Origin: Streptomyces caatingaensis | Lineage (GTDB): Bacteria; Actinomycetota; Actinomycetes; Streptomycetales; Streptomycetaceae | Assembly: GCF_001187435.1 (NCBI RefSeq) | Contig: NZ_LFXA01000018.1 | Span: forward strand, 558,001-622,000 | Length of the DNA stretch: 64,000 nt | Reading direction: 5' to 3' | Part shown: positions 39,948 to 48,800 of the stretch, one piece after another | How positions within the stretch are numbered: position 1 is the first letter of the stretch | Layout: the number at the start of each line of letters is the position of its first letter | Program-made: the position numbers and the translations under genes | Notes under the pieces: model-generated | Databases searched by the model: none | The model's input: the letters and a program-made list of their open reading frames with translations, nothing else | What the model was told of the DNA's origin: nothing

Positions 39948-40856
39948 GTGGCCGAAGCGCAGTACGGAACGACGACCGACGGACGGGCCCCGGTGCGGCT
40001 GTCCGTCCTGGACCTGGCCACCGTCGGCAGCGGACGGACCGCCGGGCAGGCGCTGGCGACCACCGTCGAGCTGGCCCGCCTCGCCGAGCGGCGCGGCTAC
40101 CACCGCTTCTGGGTCGCCGAGCACCACTCGATGCCCGGCGTGGCCAGCTCCTCGCCGGCCGTGATCCTCGCCCACCTCGCGGCGCACACCGACCGCATCC
40201 GGCTCGGTTCGGGCGGGGTGATGCTGCCCAACCACGCGCCGCTGGTGATCGCCGAACAGTTCGGCACGCTGGAGGCGTTTGCGCCCGGGCGCGTCGACCT
40301 GGGGCTCGGGCGCGCGCCCGGCACGGACGGCGCGACGGCGGCCGCGCTCCGGCGCACCGACCGGCTCGGGGAGGGGGCGGACGACTTCCCGCGGCAGCTC
40401 GCCGAGCTGATCCGTTTCCTTGACGACGATTTCCCCGACGGTCATCCCTACGCGCGGATCCACGCGGTGCCCGGCCCCGTGCAGGGCCGGGTGCCCGGCG
40501 GTGTGCAGCGGGCCGACCGGCCCGCGGTCTGGCTGCTCGGCTCGTCCGGCTTCAGCGCCCGGCTGGCCGGGGCGCTCGGCCTGCCGTTCTCCTTCGCCCA
40601 CCACTTCTCGGCGGCGAACACCCTGCCGGCCCTGGAGCTCTACCGCTCCTCCTTCCGCCCCTCCGCGGTGCTCGACCGCCCGTACGCGAAGATCGGCGTC
40701 CAGGCGCTGGCCGCGGACGACGCCCGGGAGGCGCGGCGCCAGGTCATGACCGGTGCCCTGGCGATGCTCCGGCTGCGCGGCGGCCGCCCCGGTCTGGTGC
40801 CGACGCCGGAGGAGGCGGAGGCGTACGAAGGGAGCGCCGCGGAGCGGGAGTCGTGA
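39948..40856 (+). CDS. LLM-class (luciferase-like) flavin-dependent oxidoreductase, main fragment before a frameshift
   Basis: 302 residues from GTG 39948 with GGGAGG nine bases upstream. It has the start LSVLDLATVGSGRT, FWVAEHHSMPGVASSSP, RLGSGGVMLPNHAPLVIAEQFGTL and RVDLGLGRAPGTDG of bacterial luciferase-like monooxygenases that use FMN. The frame ends abruptly at AERES (TGA 40854-40856), where family members continue; the missing C-terminus is intact in the next frame. One base appears lost near 40851. If real, the product lacks about 60 residues of the barrel's last helices. Confidence 0.85.
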   Translation: MAEAQYGTTTDGRAPVRLSVLDLATVGSGRTAGQALATTVELARLAERRGYHRFWVAEHHSMPGVASSSPAVILAHLAAHTDRIRLGSGGVMLPNHAPLVIAEQFGTLEAFAPGRVDLGLGRAPGTDGATAAALRRTDRLGEGADDFPRQLAELIRFLDDDFPDGHPYARIHAVPGPVQGRVPGGVQRADRPAVWLLGSSGFSARLAGALGLPFSFAHHFSAANTLPALELYRSSFRPSAVLDRPYAKIGVQALAADDAREARRQVMTGALAMLRLRGGRPGLVPTPEEAEAYEGSAAERES

Positions 40857-41026
40857 AGGACTGGGTGGGGAATGTGGTGTACGGGACGCCGGACGAGGTG
40901 CGGGCGGGGCTGGACGCGCTGGCCGCGCGGACCGGCGTGGACGAGTTGATGATCACGGCGAACGTGCACGGGCCGCGGGCGAGGCTGCGGAGCTACGAGC
41001 TGATCGCGGACGCGTACGGGATGTGA
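40853..41026 (+). pseudogene. C-terminal fragment of the LLM oxidoreductase in a shifted frame
   Basis: 57 codons reading VKDWVGNVVYGTPDEVR, AGLDALAARTGVDELMI and ARLRSYELIADAYGM, the standard C-terminus of this family. It overlaps the stop of the main fragment by 4 bases. Adding one T after CGGGAGT at about 40851 would restore EREFVKDWVG and one continuous 360-residue protein. Either a recent inactivating deletion or a sequencing error. Confidence 0.8.
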
Positions 41027-41040
41027 GGCGGCGGATGACG

Positions 41041-41070
41041 CCCGGCGCACGCCCCCGCGCGTGCGCCGGG
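41041..41070. terminator. Bidirectional terminator between LLM oxidoreductase and cdgA-like gene
   Basis: Perfect 11-bp stem CCCGGCGCACG (41041-41051) with CGTGCGCCGGG (41060-41070) and an 8-base loop in the gap between two convergent genes. Confidence 0.85.
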
Positions 41071-41104
41071 TCGAGCAGGGGCGCGGCCTCCGCGGCGGGC
41101 GCTC

Positions 41105-42889
41105 CTACACCACCGCCCCCGCTCCCGCGCCCAGCAGCGCGGAGATCCGCTCCGCGCCCACCGGCCGGGAGAAGAACCAGCCCTGTCCCGTGTCGCACCC
41201 GATCCGCCCCAGCCGTTCCGCCTGCTCCGCGCTCTCCACGCACTCCGCCGTCACGGTCAGCCCCAGCCGGTGGGCGAGCTGCACCAGCGCCTCGACGATC
41301 GTCTCGTCGGCGGGGTTGGGGTGCTCGTCCGTACGGAAGCCGTGGACGAACGACCCGTCCAGCTTGAGCGCGGAGACGGGCAGCCGGCTCAGGTAGGCCA
41401 GGTTCGAGTAGCCGGTCCCGAAGTCGTCGATGGCGATGGCGACGCCCATGTCGCTGAGTCTGCGCAGCTGTTGGAGGGGGCGCCCGGCCGATCCCATCAC
41501 CGCCGACTCCGTGAGCTCGAGCTGGAGCAGCCGGGCCGGCAGCCCCGTGCCGTCGAGGATCGCGGCCACGTCCGCGACCAGGTCGGAGTCCCAGACCTGG
41601 CGGACCGCCACGTTCACGCTCACCACCAGTGGCTCGGCGGGCCGGGCGAGCTGCCAGCGGCGCGCCTGCCGGCAGGCCGTCTCCAGCACCCAGCGGCCCA
41701 GCGGCACGATGGCGCCGGTCTCCTCGGCGAGCCCGATGAACCGATTCGGCGCCAGCGTGCCGAACTGCGGGTGGTGCCAGCGGACCAGCGCCTCCACCCC
41801 GCGCACGACCCCGTCGACGAGCCCCACCAGCGGCTGGTACTGCAGGACGAACTCACCGCGCTCCACGGCCGGCCGCAGCGTGCTGGAGAGCGCCTGCCGG
41901 GTCATGCGGTGCGCGTTGCGCTCGGGGTCGAAGAGCGCCCAGCGGGCCTTTCCGTCCGCCTTGGCCCAGTACAGCGTCGTGTCCGCGGCCTGCATCAGCT
42001 CGGTCGCGTGCGTGCCCGCCGTCGGGCGTTCGACCACGCCGATGCTCGCGGAGACGGCCAGCCGCTGCCCGTCCACCTCGAACGGCCGCTGGAGCGCGGC
42101 CTGGACGGCGCCGGCGAGTGCGACGAGCTGCTCGGTGCCCGCCGACTCCTCGACGAGCAGGGCGAATTCGTCGCCGCCGAGCCGGGCCACCAGGTGGCCG
42201 CCCCCGGCCGCGCACTCCCGCAGCCGGCGCGCCACCGCGCACAGTAGGCGGTCGCCGGCCCGGTGGCCGAGGGTGTCGTTGACGGCCTTGAAGCCGTCGA
42301 GGTCCAGGTAGCACAGCCCGATCCGGCCGTGGCCGTCCGCGGCCGCGAGCGCCGCGGCCAGGCGCTCGAAGAACAGGCTGCGGTTGGGCAGCCGGGTCAC
42401 CGGGTCGTGCATCCGCAGGTGCCGCAACCGGGCGCGCAGGTCGCGCCGTTCGCTGATGTCCGCCACCGAGAGCAGCGCGTCGCGGCCGCCCGGCAGCGGG
42501 GTCACGGTCACCTCCGCCCAGATCGCGCGGCCGCCCGGACGGCGCAGCCGGCGGGTGCAGTTGAGCCGTGCCCGGCGGCCGAGGAGCACCTCCCGGTAGG
42601 CGTTCCAGACCCGGGAGTCCTCCCGCAGTCCGGTGAACTCGGCCGCGGGACAGTCCTGGAGGCGCGCCGCGTCGGTGCCCAGCAGGGCGCCGAGGGCGTC
42701 GTTGGCGACGCGCACCAGGCCGTCGGGGCCGACGACGGCCATGCCGAGGTGCGCGGCCCGGAAGGCGGCGCGGAAATCGTCCGCGTCGACGCCGCGTTGC
42801 GTGGAGTCACCGATCGTGACGCTGCGTTGTGTGACGACGGGCACCGTCGCACCCGGCGCGCCGCCCTGGCCGTCGAGGGTTCCGCTCAC
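41105..42889 (-). CDS. cdgA: PAS-GGDEF-EAL c-di-GMP enzyme (CdgA-like)
   Basis: 594 residues from GTG 42889, with CGGGAG seven bases upstream. No membrane helix. A PAS domain (about 38-150: AAFRAAHLGMAVVGPDG..) is followed by GGDEF (active site RLGGDEFALL, 236-245) and EAL (VEALVRWHHP with EAL at 366-368, later DDFGTGYSNLAYL). Both active sites look intact, so it could make and degrade c-di-GMP. This architecture next to the cslA region matches S. coelicolor CdgA, a BldD-controlled developmental regulator. The 414-base upstream gap contains a BldD-like site. Confidence 0.93.
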   Translation of the reverse strand: MSGTLDGQGGAPGATVPVVTQRSVTIGDSTQRGVDADDFRAAFRAAHLGMAVVGPDGLVRVANDALGALLGTDAARLQDCPAAEFTGLREDSRVWNAYREVLLGRRARLNCTRRLRRPGGRAIWAEVTVTPLPGGRDALLSVADISERRDLRARLRHLRMHDPVTRLPNRSLFFERLAAALAAADGHGRIGLCYLDLDGFKAVNDTLGHRAGDRLLCAVARRLRECAAGGGHLVARLGGDEFALLVEESAGTEQLVALAGAVQAALQRPFEVDGQRLAVSASIGVVERPTAGTHATELMQAADTTLYWAKADGKARWALFDPERNAHRMTRQALSSTLRPAVERGEFVLQYQPLVGLVDGVVRGVEALVRWHHPQFGTLAPNRFIGLAEETGAIVPLGRWVLETACRQARRWQLARPAEPLVVSVNVAVRQVWDSDLVADVAAILDGTGLPARLLQLELTESAVMGSAGRPLQQLRRLSDMGVAIAIDDFGTGYSNLAYLSRLPVSALKLDGSFVHGFRTDEHPNPADETIVEALVQLAHRLGLTVTAECVESAEQAERLGRIGCDTGQGWFFSRPVGAERISALLGAGAGAVV

Positions 42890-43303
42890 CGCTCGCTCCC
42901 GCGTGGCATTCGTTTCCGCACTGTCCGTGCGGCGTTCGTTCCGGTGCAGTTCCGCAATCGCGCTCGAAGTGGCGACATTCTGCGGTCGGTTGGGGCATTT
43001 GGTGCTGCGCATGGGGTGTTCGTGGGGATGGTGCGGGGGCCGCTCGGGCGGCCGGGGCCCCGGTCCGGGGGCCGGGTCTCCTCGGTGCGGCGCGTCGCCG
43101 ACCGTTTCCGCGCGTCCATGTCCGCCGGGGGCCGGAGCCGTATGGACGCGCTTCCCGATGTGATCTCGCTTGACCGTCCGTGACTGAGGGTGATGTACCC
43201 AGAAGTCGGCCCCATCACTCGACTGGGGGACTGGAACAGGGCATAACGCCACAAATCACTCAAGGCTGATGGCGGTGTCCCGAATCCGTCCCGGGAGGTC
43301 GAC
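42890..43303. other. Regulatory gap upstream of cdgA
   Basis: 414 bases between divergent cdgA and the M6-type protease gene. Apart from the BldD-like site at 43180-43194 it holds only weak inverted repeats. Several minus-strand ATG codons lie in frame upstream of the chosen cdgA start but have no PAS-like sequence or ribosome site. Confidence 0.5.
43180..43194. promoter_or_regulatory. Candidate BldD operator
   Basis: GTGACTGAGGGTGAT matches the BldD pseudo-palindrome nTnACnC(A/T)GnGTnAn at eight of nine specified positions (G for C at the seventh base). It lies about 290 bases upstream of the cdgA-like start and 110 bases upstream of the divergent protease gene. cdgA is a known BldD target in S. 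coelicolor. Confidence 0.5.
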
Positions 43304-44542
43304 GTGGTGCGTCCGCAGACACCCCGGGGGGCGGAACGGCCCCGCCTGCGCCGCCTGGGTGCCGTGCTGACCTCCCTGTGCGCCATCGCCGCGACCCTGG
43401 TGGCGGGCCCCGCCCACGCGGCCGGCCCCGGCGGGCCCTGCGCGCTCCCGCGCAGCGAGGCCCACCACTCCGAGGGCCTCGACACCTGGAACCCCTCCTA
43501 CCCGCGCCCCCTCGGCCGCCTCGACGCGGTCATGGTCTTCCTCTCCTTCCCCGACTCCCGGCCGGTCGCCACCCCCGCACAGCTCGCCGCGGACCACTTC
43601 CCGGCCACCTCGCGCTTCTTCGAACGGGCCTCCTACGGGCGGTTCACGGTGCGCGCCCACCCCGTGAACCGCTGGTTCCGGATGCCCCGGCCCTCCACCG
43701 CGTACCGGATACAGCGCGACTGGGACGGCGAGCTGCGCACCGCCTACCTGCGCGACGCCATCGCCGCCGCGCGCGGCGGCGTGGACTTCGGCCGCTACGG
43801 GCTCGTCTACCTGGTCGCCGACCCGGACGCCCCCGGGGTGGACTCCGACGCGACCAAGGTCGTCAACCTCGACCGGCCGCTGGAGGTGGACGGCGCCGAG
43901 CTGCGCCGCGTCGTCACCGTCTTCGAACACCATCCGCCGGACCGCAACGTCCTCGCGCACGAGACCGGCCACGTGCTGGACCTGCCCGACCTCTACCACC
44001 GGCCGTCGGAGGGGAAGGGCGACTGGGACACCCACGTCGGCGACTGGGACCTCATGGGCAGCCAGTTCGGGCTCGCCTCCGACCCCCTCGGCTGGCACAA
44101 GTGGAAGCTGGGCTGGATCGACGTCCGGCAGGTGGACTGCGTCACCTCCCGGGGCAGCGGCCTGCACACCCTGCTGCCGCTGGAGGAGCGGCCGCGGGCG
44201 GGGCAGGACCGGCCGGCCCGGCTGCTGGTGGCCCGCACCGGACGGACCGGCGCGATCGTCGCCGAGGTCCGCGTCGCGTCCGGCAACGACGCCGCCACCT
44301 GCGCGGAAGGGGTGCTGGTCTACCGGGTGAACAGCGAGACGCCGTCCGGCGGCGGGCCCGTGCGGGTGCTGGACGGGCACCCCGCCACCCAGGCGTGCGC
44401 GGGCGAGGCCGTCTACCCGCCGCTCGCGGACGCCCCGCTGGCCGTGGGCGAGACCCTGGAGGTCAAGCCGGAGGGCGTGCGGATCACCGTCCAGGGAAGG
44501 GCGCCGGGCGGGGCGTGGACGGTGCGCATGGACAAGGAGTGA
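43304..44542 (+). CDS. Secreted M6-type zinc metalloprotease
   Basis: 412 residues from GTG 43304. The signal peptide (RRLGAVLTSLCAIAATLVAGPAHA) ends near residue 39. The catalytic helix is LAHETGHVLDLPDLY, with zinc ligands His219 and His223, catalytic Glu220 and downstream Asp; GDWDLMGSQFG and PLGWHKWKLGWI follow, as in immune inhibitor A/M6 peptidases. A C-terminal beta domain with two Cys completes it. No pro-region cleavage site is obvious. Extracellular protein degradation during mycelial growth is the likely role. Confidence 0.9.
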   Translation: MVRPQTPRGAERPRLRRLGAVLTSLCAIAATLVAGPAHAAGPGGPCALPRSEAHHSEGLDTWNPSYPRPLGRLDAVMVFLSFPDSRPVATPAQLAADHFPATSRFFERASYGRFTVRAHPVNRWFRMPRPSTAYRIQRDWDGELRTAYLRDAIAAARGGVDFGRYGLVYLVADPDAPGVDSDATKVVNLDRPLEVDGAELRRVVTVFEHHPPDRNVLAHETGHVLDLPDLYHRPSEGKGDWDTHVGDWDLMGSQFGLASDPLGWHKWKLGWIDVRQVDCVTSRGSGLHTLLPLEERPRAGQDRPARLLVARTGRTGAIVAEVRVASGNDAATCAEGVLVYRVNSETPSGGGPVRVLDGHPATQACAGEAVYPPLADAPLAVGETLEVKPEGVRITVQGRAPGGAWTVRMDKE

Positions 44543-44563
44543 CAGGGGCGGTGAAGGGGAAAC

Positions 44564-44601
44564 GAGAAGATCCCCCTCGCTTCCGCGAGAGGGATCTTCT
44601 C
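44564..44601 (-). terminator. Terminator of tRNA-Lys copy 3
   Basis: Seventeen-base arms (44564-44580 and 44585-44601, one mismatch) around TTCC, 6 bases past the tRNA 3' end; the same hairpin may end the convergent protease transcript. Confidence 0.88.
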
Positions 44602-44607
44602 CGTCTG

Positions 44608-44681
44608 TGCGCCGCCAGGGACTCGAACCCCGGACCCGCTGATTAAGAGTCAGCTGCTCTAACCAACTGAGCTAGCGGCGC
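44608..44681 (-). tRNA. tRNA-Lys (anticodon CTT), copy 3
   Basis: Identical to copies 1 and 2. The sequence CTGCTGACAGAGA just upstream is also shared with copy 1, so conservation extends into the leader. -10-like TAGAGT upstream. Confidence 0.97.
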
Positions 44682-44699
44682 CTGCTGACAGAGAAGACT

Positions 44700-45278
44700 C
44701 TAGCACCCTGATCCGGTGGAAAGAAAATCCGTATGTTTGAGACCCGCGCGGGCGGTCCGGACGCAGGCCCAGAGCAGGACGTCGGGGCCCGGCAGCCACG
44801 GCCGGCGCACGTCGGGGGCCACCACCCAGCGGCAGGACGGCGGCGTCGGCTCGGTCTCGTCGGGCGGCAGGGGTGCCGGGACGGTCACGGCGTCGCCCGT
44901 GCCCAGGCACAGCAGCGGAGGGACCGCCTCCGCCCACTCCTCCCAGCGGAGCAGCGCGGGCAGCCGCTGGGCCGTGCCCGGGGCGGCGAACAGCAGCAGC
45001 CGCCCCTGCTGGGCGGCCACCGGGCCGGAGCCGGGCCCGGCCGACCACAGCCGGTCGAGCATGCGGCGGCCGAACAGCGCCGGGACGCCGATCACGTCGA
45101 AGGCCGTACCGCACGGGAGGACGAGCGGCGAGCGGGGGCTGTCCGCCCACAGGGCCAGCACGCTGCGGGGGAACGGGCTGGCGGAGGCCAGCCAGTCGGC
45201 GCCGGCGGGGGAGACCCGGACGGCGGGGTGCGGGCTCGGGCTGCGGGTGGGGCGCGGGGCGCGCGGCCTGGTGTCCAT
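44700..45278 (-). CDS. Prim-pol-like small protein (paralogue 1)
   Basis: 192 residues from ATG 45278. Segments PAGADWLASASPFPRSVLALW, LVLPCGTAFDVIGVPALFGRRML, GSGPVAAQQGRLLLFAAPGTA and RWVVAPDV match what I recall of the short Streptomyces proteins labelled as bifunctional primase-polymerase N-terminal domain, but no complete catalytic Asp set of a prim-pol is visible. Distantly similar in block order to the gene at 53801. It lies downstream of the nuclease-helicase operon on the same strand. Activity unproven. Confidence 0.6.
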   Translation of the reverse strand: MDTRPRAPRPTRSPSPHPAVRVSPAGADWLASASPFPRSVLALWADSPRSPLVLPCGTAFDVIGVPALFGRRMLDRLWSAGPGSGPVAAQQGRLLLFAAPGTAQRLPALLRWEEWAEAVPPLLCLGTGDAVTVPAPLPPDETEPTPPSCRWVVAPDVRRPWLPGPDVLLWACVRTARAGLKHTDFLSTGSGC

Positions 45279-45423
45279 GTCCCATGATCGGCACCAACAC
45301 GGCGGCGGGCGGCGGCAGTTGCGGGAAATCGGGACAGGCCGGCGAGGGGTGCGCTAGGTTGGTCCCGCATATGCCAACGGCCCATGAGAGGTCATGGGCC
45401 GTACGGTCGGGGCGGCTGGTCCG

Positions 45424-45807
45424 CTACTCCGCGGTCCTGCTGCCGCGCAGCAGGCCCCGGCCGAATTCCACCATCTTCCTGGTGTAGTCCTCACTCCACT
45501 CGGCCTGCTCCGCGATCGCGGCCGTGGGCAGCCGGTCGAACCGCCGGGGGTCGGCGAGCTGGGCCGCGGCCACCGCCTGGAACTCCACCGCGCGATCGGC
45601 GGCGGCCCGGAAGGCGAGCGCCAGCTCGGTCGAGCGCGCCAGCAGCTCCCGCGGATCCTCGATCGACTCCAGGTCGAAGAAGTGCTCGGCCTCCGCGACG
45701 GCCTCCGGCGGTTCGAAGAGCAGCGGCGCGGGCCTCAGGCGGCGCGGGGCGGAGGCGCCGCCGCTCCCGCCCGGACCGGGAGCCTGTTTCGGCTCGCACT
45801 CGCACAT
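45424..45807 (-). CDS. Hypothetical helical protein
   Basis: 127 residues from ATG 45807, preceded by a strong AGGAGGTAGGT. N-terminus CECEPKQAPGPGG has two Cys; the rest is helical (PPEAVAEAEHFFDLESIEDP, STELALAFRAAADRAVEF, WSEDYTRKMVEFGRGLLRG). It lies 69 bases after the helicase gene and could be co-transcribed with the nuclease-helicase operon. No family recognised. Confidence 0.6.
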   Translation of the reverse strand: MCECEPKQAPGPGGSGGASAPRRLRPAPLLFEPPEAVAEAEHFFDLESIEDPRELLARSTELALAFRAAADRAVEFQAVAAAQLADPRRFDRLPTAAIAEQAEWSEDYTRKMVEFGRGLLRGSRTAE

Positions 45808-45876
45808 GTACCTACCTCCTGGATCGTCTGCACCGCCCTCCATTGTCGCGCCGCACGCAAGGGGGCCGGGCGGGGC

Positions 45877-47235
45877 TCACCCCCGCCAGGCCACCCGGTG
45901 CTCCGCGAGATGCGCCAGGACCGCGTGGTGCGCCTCCCACCCGTCCGGGAACTTCACCGCCACCCCCAGCCGCACCGGCTCCGTCGACGGATGCTCGTCG
46001 AGCAGGCGGTCCACCCCCGCCCGGCACACCACCACGCACGCGTGCCGGTGCCGCGAGGCGAGGACGCACAGGCGGCCCGTCTCCAGGTGGAAGGCCGTCG
46101 CGTCGGGGCGGCCGGACAGCGGGTGGAGGACGACGGTGACGTCGAACTCGCGGCCCTGCAGCCGGTTCGCCGTGTCCACCGCGACCCCGGAGACGCCCTG
46201 CCCGGCGAGCGCGGCCCGCACGGCCGCCGCCTGGTCGCGGTGGGCGGTGCCGACGGCGATCCGCCCGGCGGTCAGCGGCACCGGCCCGTCCGGGGCGCTG
46301 GTCACGGCCCCGCCCCGGTCGAGCATCCGGCGCACGACCAGCGCCACCGCCGCCACCGCCTCCGGATCCGTCCGCGGCGTGAGGCGCTCGGGCAGCTCCA
46401 GCAGCCCCCACCCCGAGGCGGCCGCCTCGTCCAGCACGCGGTCCACCGCGGAGGCGTCGGGGCGGGCGCCGAAGGCCAGCAGCCGGTCGCCCGGCCCGGT
46501 GCCGCTGCGGAAGCGCGCGTAGGGGTAGAACGCGTCGGAGACCAGCCGCGCCGCGGAAGCCGGCAGCCGCCAGGAGACGGGCAGCCGGTGCTGCGGGAGC
46601 CCGGGGTTGTGGGCGAGGAGCGTGCTGACGGCGCTGGCCGACGGGTCGTACGACAGGCCCGCCCACTGCGCCGTCCCGTCCGTGCCGACGACGCTGAACG
46701 GGTCGAGCTGCCCCGGATCGCCCACGAACAGCGCCCGTTCGAAGAGCCCCGCCACCGCCAGCAGCGCGTCCGACCGCATCTGGTACGCCTCGTCGACGAT
46801 CGCGTGCCCCCACGGCGCGTCCACCCGCGTGTGCGCCCACTTCGCGGCGGTGGAGACGACGACGTCCAGCCCGGCCAGGTCGGCGGGCCTGGTGGAGGTC
46901 ACCACCTGCTCCAGGGCGTCCAGCGCCGGGTCGTACGGCTGCGGGTCGCTGCTGTGCAGCCGGCCGACGGGCAGCTCGGCGTCCGCCGCGGCCAGCCGCA
47001 GGACGAGGTCGTCCACCTGGGCGTTCGTCTGCGCGACGATCATCAGCGGGCGCCCGGCCCGGGCGAGCTCCCGCGCGGCCCGCACGACGAGCGTCGACTT
47101 GCCGGCACCGGGCGGCGAGTCGACGACGACGCCGCGGTGCCCGTCGCCGAGGGTGTCGCGCAGGATGGCCTCCGTCGCCGCGGCGGCCGCGGCGGACGGG
47201 TCGAAGACCGCACGCGGTGCGGGCACGGCGTTCAC
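45877..47235 (-). CDS. SF1B (Upf1/Dna2-like) helicase
   Basis: 452 residues from GTG 47235, overlapping the previous stop (GTGA). Helicase motifs in order: I PPGAGKST (41-48), Ia AQTNAQVD, II AIVDEAYQM (Walker B 147-150), III FVGDPGQLDPF (171-180), IV LPVSWRLP, V DTANRLQGREFD (354-365) and VI LASRHRHACVV (392-402). GDPGQLxP and TANRLQGxE place it with Upf1/Dna2-type 5'-3' helicases. It is small, with no obvious accessory domains. It is third in a coupled operon with a Cas4/Dna2-like nuclease, so a joint DNA-processing role is likely. Confidence 0.9.
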   Translation of the reverse strand: MNAVPAPRAVFDPSAAAAAATEAILRDTLGDGHRGVVVDSPPGAGKSTLVVRAARELARAGRPLMIVAQTNAQVDDLVLRLAAADAELPVGRLHSSDPQPYDPALDALEQVVTSTRPADLAGLDVVVSTAAKWAHTRVDAPWGHAIVDEAYQMRSDALLAVAGLFERALFVGDPGQLDPFSVVGTDGTAQWAGLSYDPSASAVSTLLAHNPGLPQHRLPVSWRLPASAARLVSDAFYPYARFRSGTGPGDRLLAFGARPDASAVDRVLDEAAASGWGLLELPERLTPRTDPEAVAAVALVVRRMLDRGGAVTSAPDGPVPLTAGRIAVGTAHRDQAAAVRAALAGQGVSGVAVDTANRLQGREFDVTVVLHPLSGRPDATAFHLETGRLCVLASRHRHACVVVCRAGVDRLLDEHPSTEPVRLGVAVKFPDGWEAHHAVLAHLAEHRVAWRG

Positions 47236-48800
47236 AGCAGGTCCTCCGGGGTGACCGGGTCGGGCTCGTCGGCCGGGGGACCGGGCGGCCCGCCGTGCGT
47301 CCACGGCGTCCGCTCGGGGTCGGGCAGGTCGGGGCCGCCCCGGGGCGCGTGCTCGAAGAGCGTCCAGCACACGTGCTCCCCGGGCGCGGGCACCGAGCCC
47401 GCGTCGGGCACCCTGCCGCGCCCCATGCCCGTCATCAGCCGCACGACCGGACCCTCCGGGCCGGCCGCCACGCACTCGGCCGACTGCGTCCGCCCGTCCG
47501 CCAGCGCCCGGTGCACCCGCACGCCCTCCTCCAGCAGCGGAGCGTCGTCCGTGCGCACCGTCACCAGCGGACGCGGCCGGGGCACCCTCCCCTCCGAGAA
47601 CTCCATGACCACCTCGGTGACCTCCCCGGCGAACGCCTCCCCGGCGAGCCGTCGCGCGGCCATCACCAGCGGGTCGTCCAGCGCCTCCCGCGCCTCCAGC
47701 CGCGCCTGCGCCGTCTCGCGGGCGGCCAGCTTGCGGGCGGCGGTCACCGCGTCGTCGCGCCGGGGCTGCGGGGGCTCGCCGGCGCGCACACGGTCGCGGT
47801 GGGCGGTGTACGACCAGCGGTCGCCCTTCCACCGCTCGGCGGCCCCGGCCGCCTCCGGCAGCTCCCGCAGCAGGTCAACGCCCCGCCACAGCGCGTCCCA
47901 GGTGGGCCGCAGCTGGGACGCCAGCAGCGCGCGGATCTCCTCGTCGGCGCGGCGCAGGGCGTCGTGACCGCGGCCGGTGTCGAGCACCCGCGCGCGGGCC
48001 GCGTCGTAGCGGGCGACGGCGGGCGCCAGCCGCTCGCTGTCGAAGGCGGGGTCGGTGGCGGGACCGGCGGGCGGGTGGAGGAGCAGCCCGTCGGCGTCGC
48101 GCGCCTGCTCGGCGGCGAGGGCCGCGGCGGGCCCGTCCGTGCCGCCGGGCGGGTCGATCCAGGCGAGGAGGGCGCCGAGGTGCTGGTCCTCCAGCCGGCT
48201 CTGGCCGGTGGCCCAGTGGCGGCCGAGCAGCTCCGTCATGGACAGCAGCATGGCGGAGCCGGGGACACGGGCGCGCTCGCCGAAGTGGGTGAACCAGCGG
48301 CCGAGCAGCGGGACGCGGGGCGGGGCGGGCCAGTCGGCCGAGGGATCCTGCTCGGCGGTGCGCCGGAAGCGCATGGACCGGCCGAGCAGCCGGACGTACT
48401 CGACGCCCGCCGGGCTCGGCACCAGCAGCTGCGGGGCGTCGGCGCACAGCTCGGCCTCGACCGTCGTGCGCCGGCCGGTCGCCGGGTCGGTCTCCTTGCG
48501 CTCCTCGGGGACGGTGTCGTCCGCGAACCCCTCGACGTACGGCAGGACGGCCTCGGCGAGCTCGGCCAGGAACGCGAACCGCAGGGCGCGGTCGCGCGGC
48601 TGGGCCACCGTCAGCAGCCGCGGCGCGGCGCGGTCGGTGCCGACGAGGGCGCCGAGCGGGGCGCCGGTCTCGCCCGCGGTGGTCAGCGGGACGAGGACCA
48701 GCGGCCGGGCGGACAGGTGCCGGTGGCGGACGGTGGCGACGGGCCGGGCGCGGCCCGAGCGGACGGCCTCCAGCCGGGCGAGGGTGTCGATCAGCGACAT
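47232..48800 (-). CDS. Unknown 522-residue protein of the nuclease-helicase operon
   Basis: 522 residues from ATG 48800, which lies inside the end of the nuclease gene (10-base overlap); its stop overlaps the helicase start. Soluble, Arg/Leu/Ala-rich, with beta-type N-terminus (PVATVRHRHLSARPLVLVPLT), a middle containing RLEDQHLGALLAWIDPPGG and long charged helices (ARKLAARETAQARLEAREAL), and a Pro/Asp-rich C-terminus (DEPDPVTPEDLL). No ATPase, nuclease or zinc motif seen. Its fixed place between nuclease and helicase suggests a structural subunit. Family not recognised. Confidence 0.75.
   Translation of the reverse strand: MSLIDTLARLEAVRSGRARPVATVRHRHLSARPLVLVPLTTAGETGAPLGALVGTDRAAPRLLTVAQPRDRALRFAFLAELAEAVLPYVEGFADDTVPEERKETDPATGRRTTVEAELCADAPQLLVPSPAGVEYVRLLGRSMRFRRTAEQDPSADWPAPPRVPLLGRWFTHFGERARVPGSAMLLSMTELLGRHWATGQSRLEDQHLGALLAWIDPPGGTDGPAAALAAEQARDADGLLLHPPAGPATDPAFDSERLAPAVARYDAARARVLDTGRGHDALRRADEEIRALLASQLRPTWDALWRGVDLLRELPEAAGAAERWKGDRWSYTAHRDRVRAGEPPQPRRDDAVTAARKLAARETAQARLEAREALDDPLVMAARRLAGEAFAGEVTEVVMEFSEGRVPRPRPLVTVRTDDAPLLEEGVRVHRALADGRTQSAECVAAGPEGPVVRLMTGMGRGRVPDAGSVPAPGEHVCWTLFEHAPRGGPDLPDPERTPWTHGGPPGPPADEPDPVTPEDLL

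Noticed and set aside
43202..43260. Additional BldD-like matches (ATCACTCGACTGG, TCACTCAAGGCTGA)
   Set aside because: Fewer than seven of the nine fixed positions match, so these are not above background.
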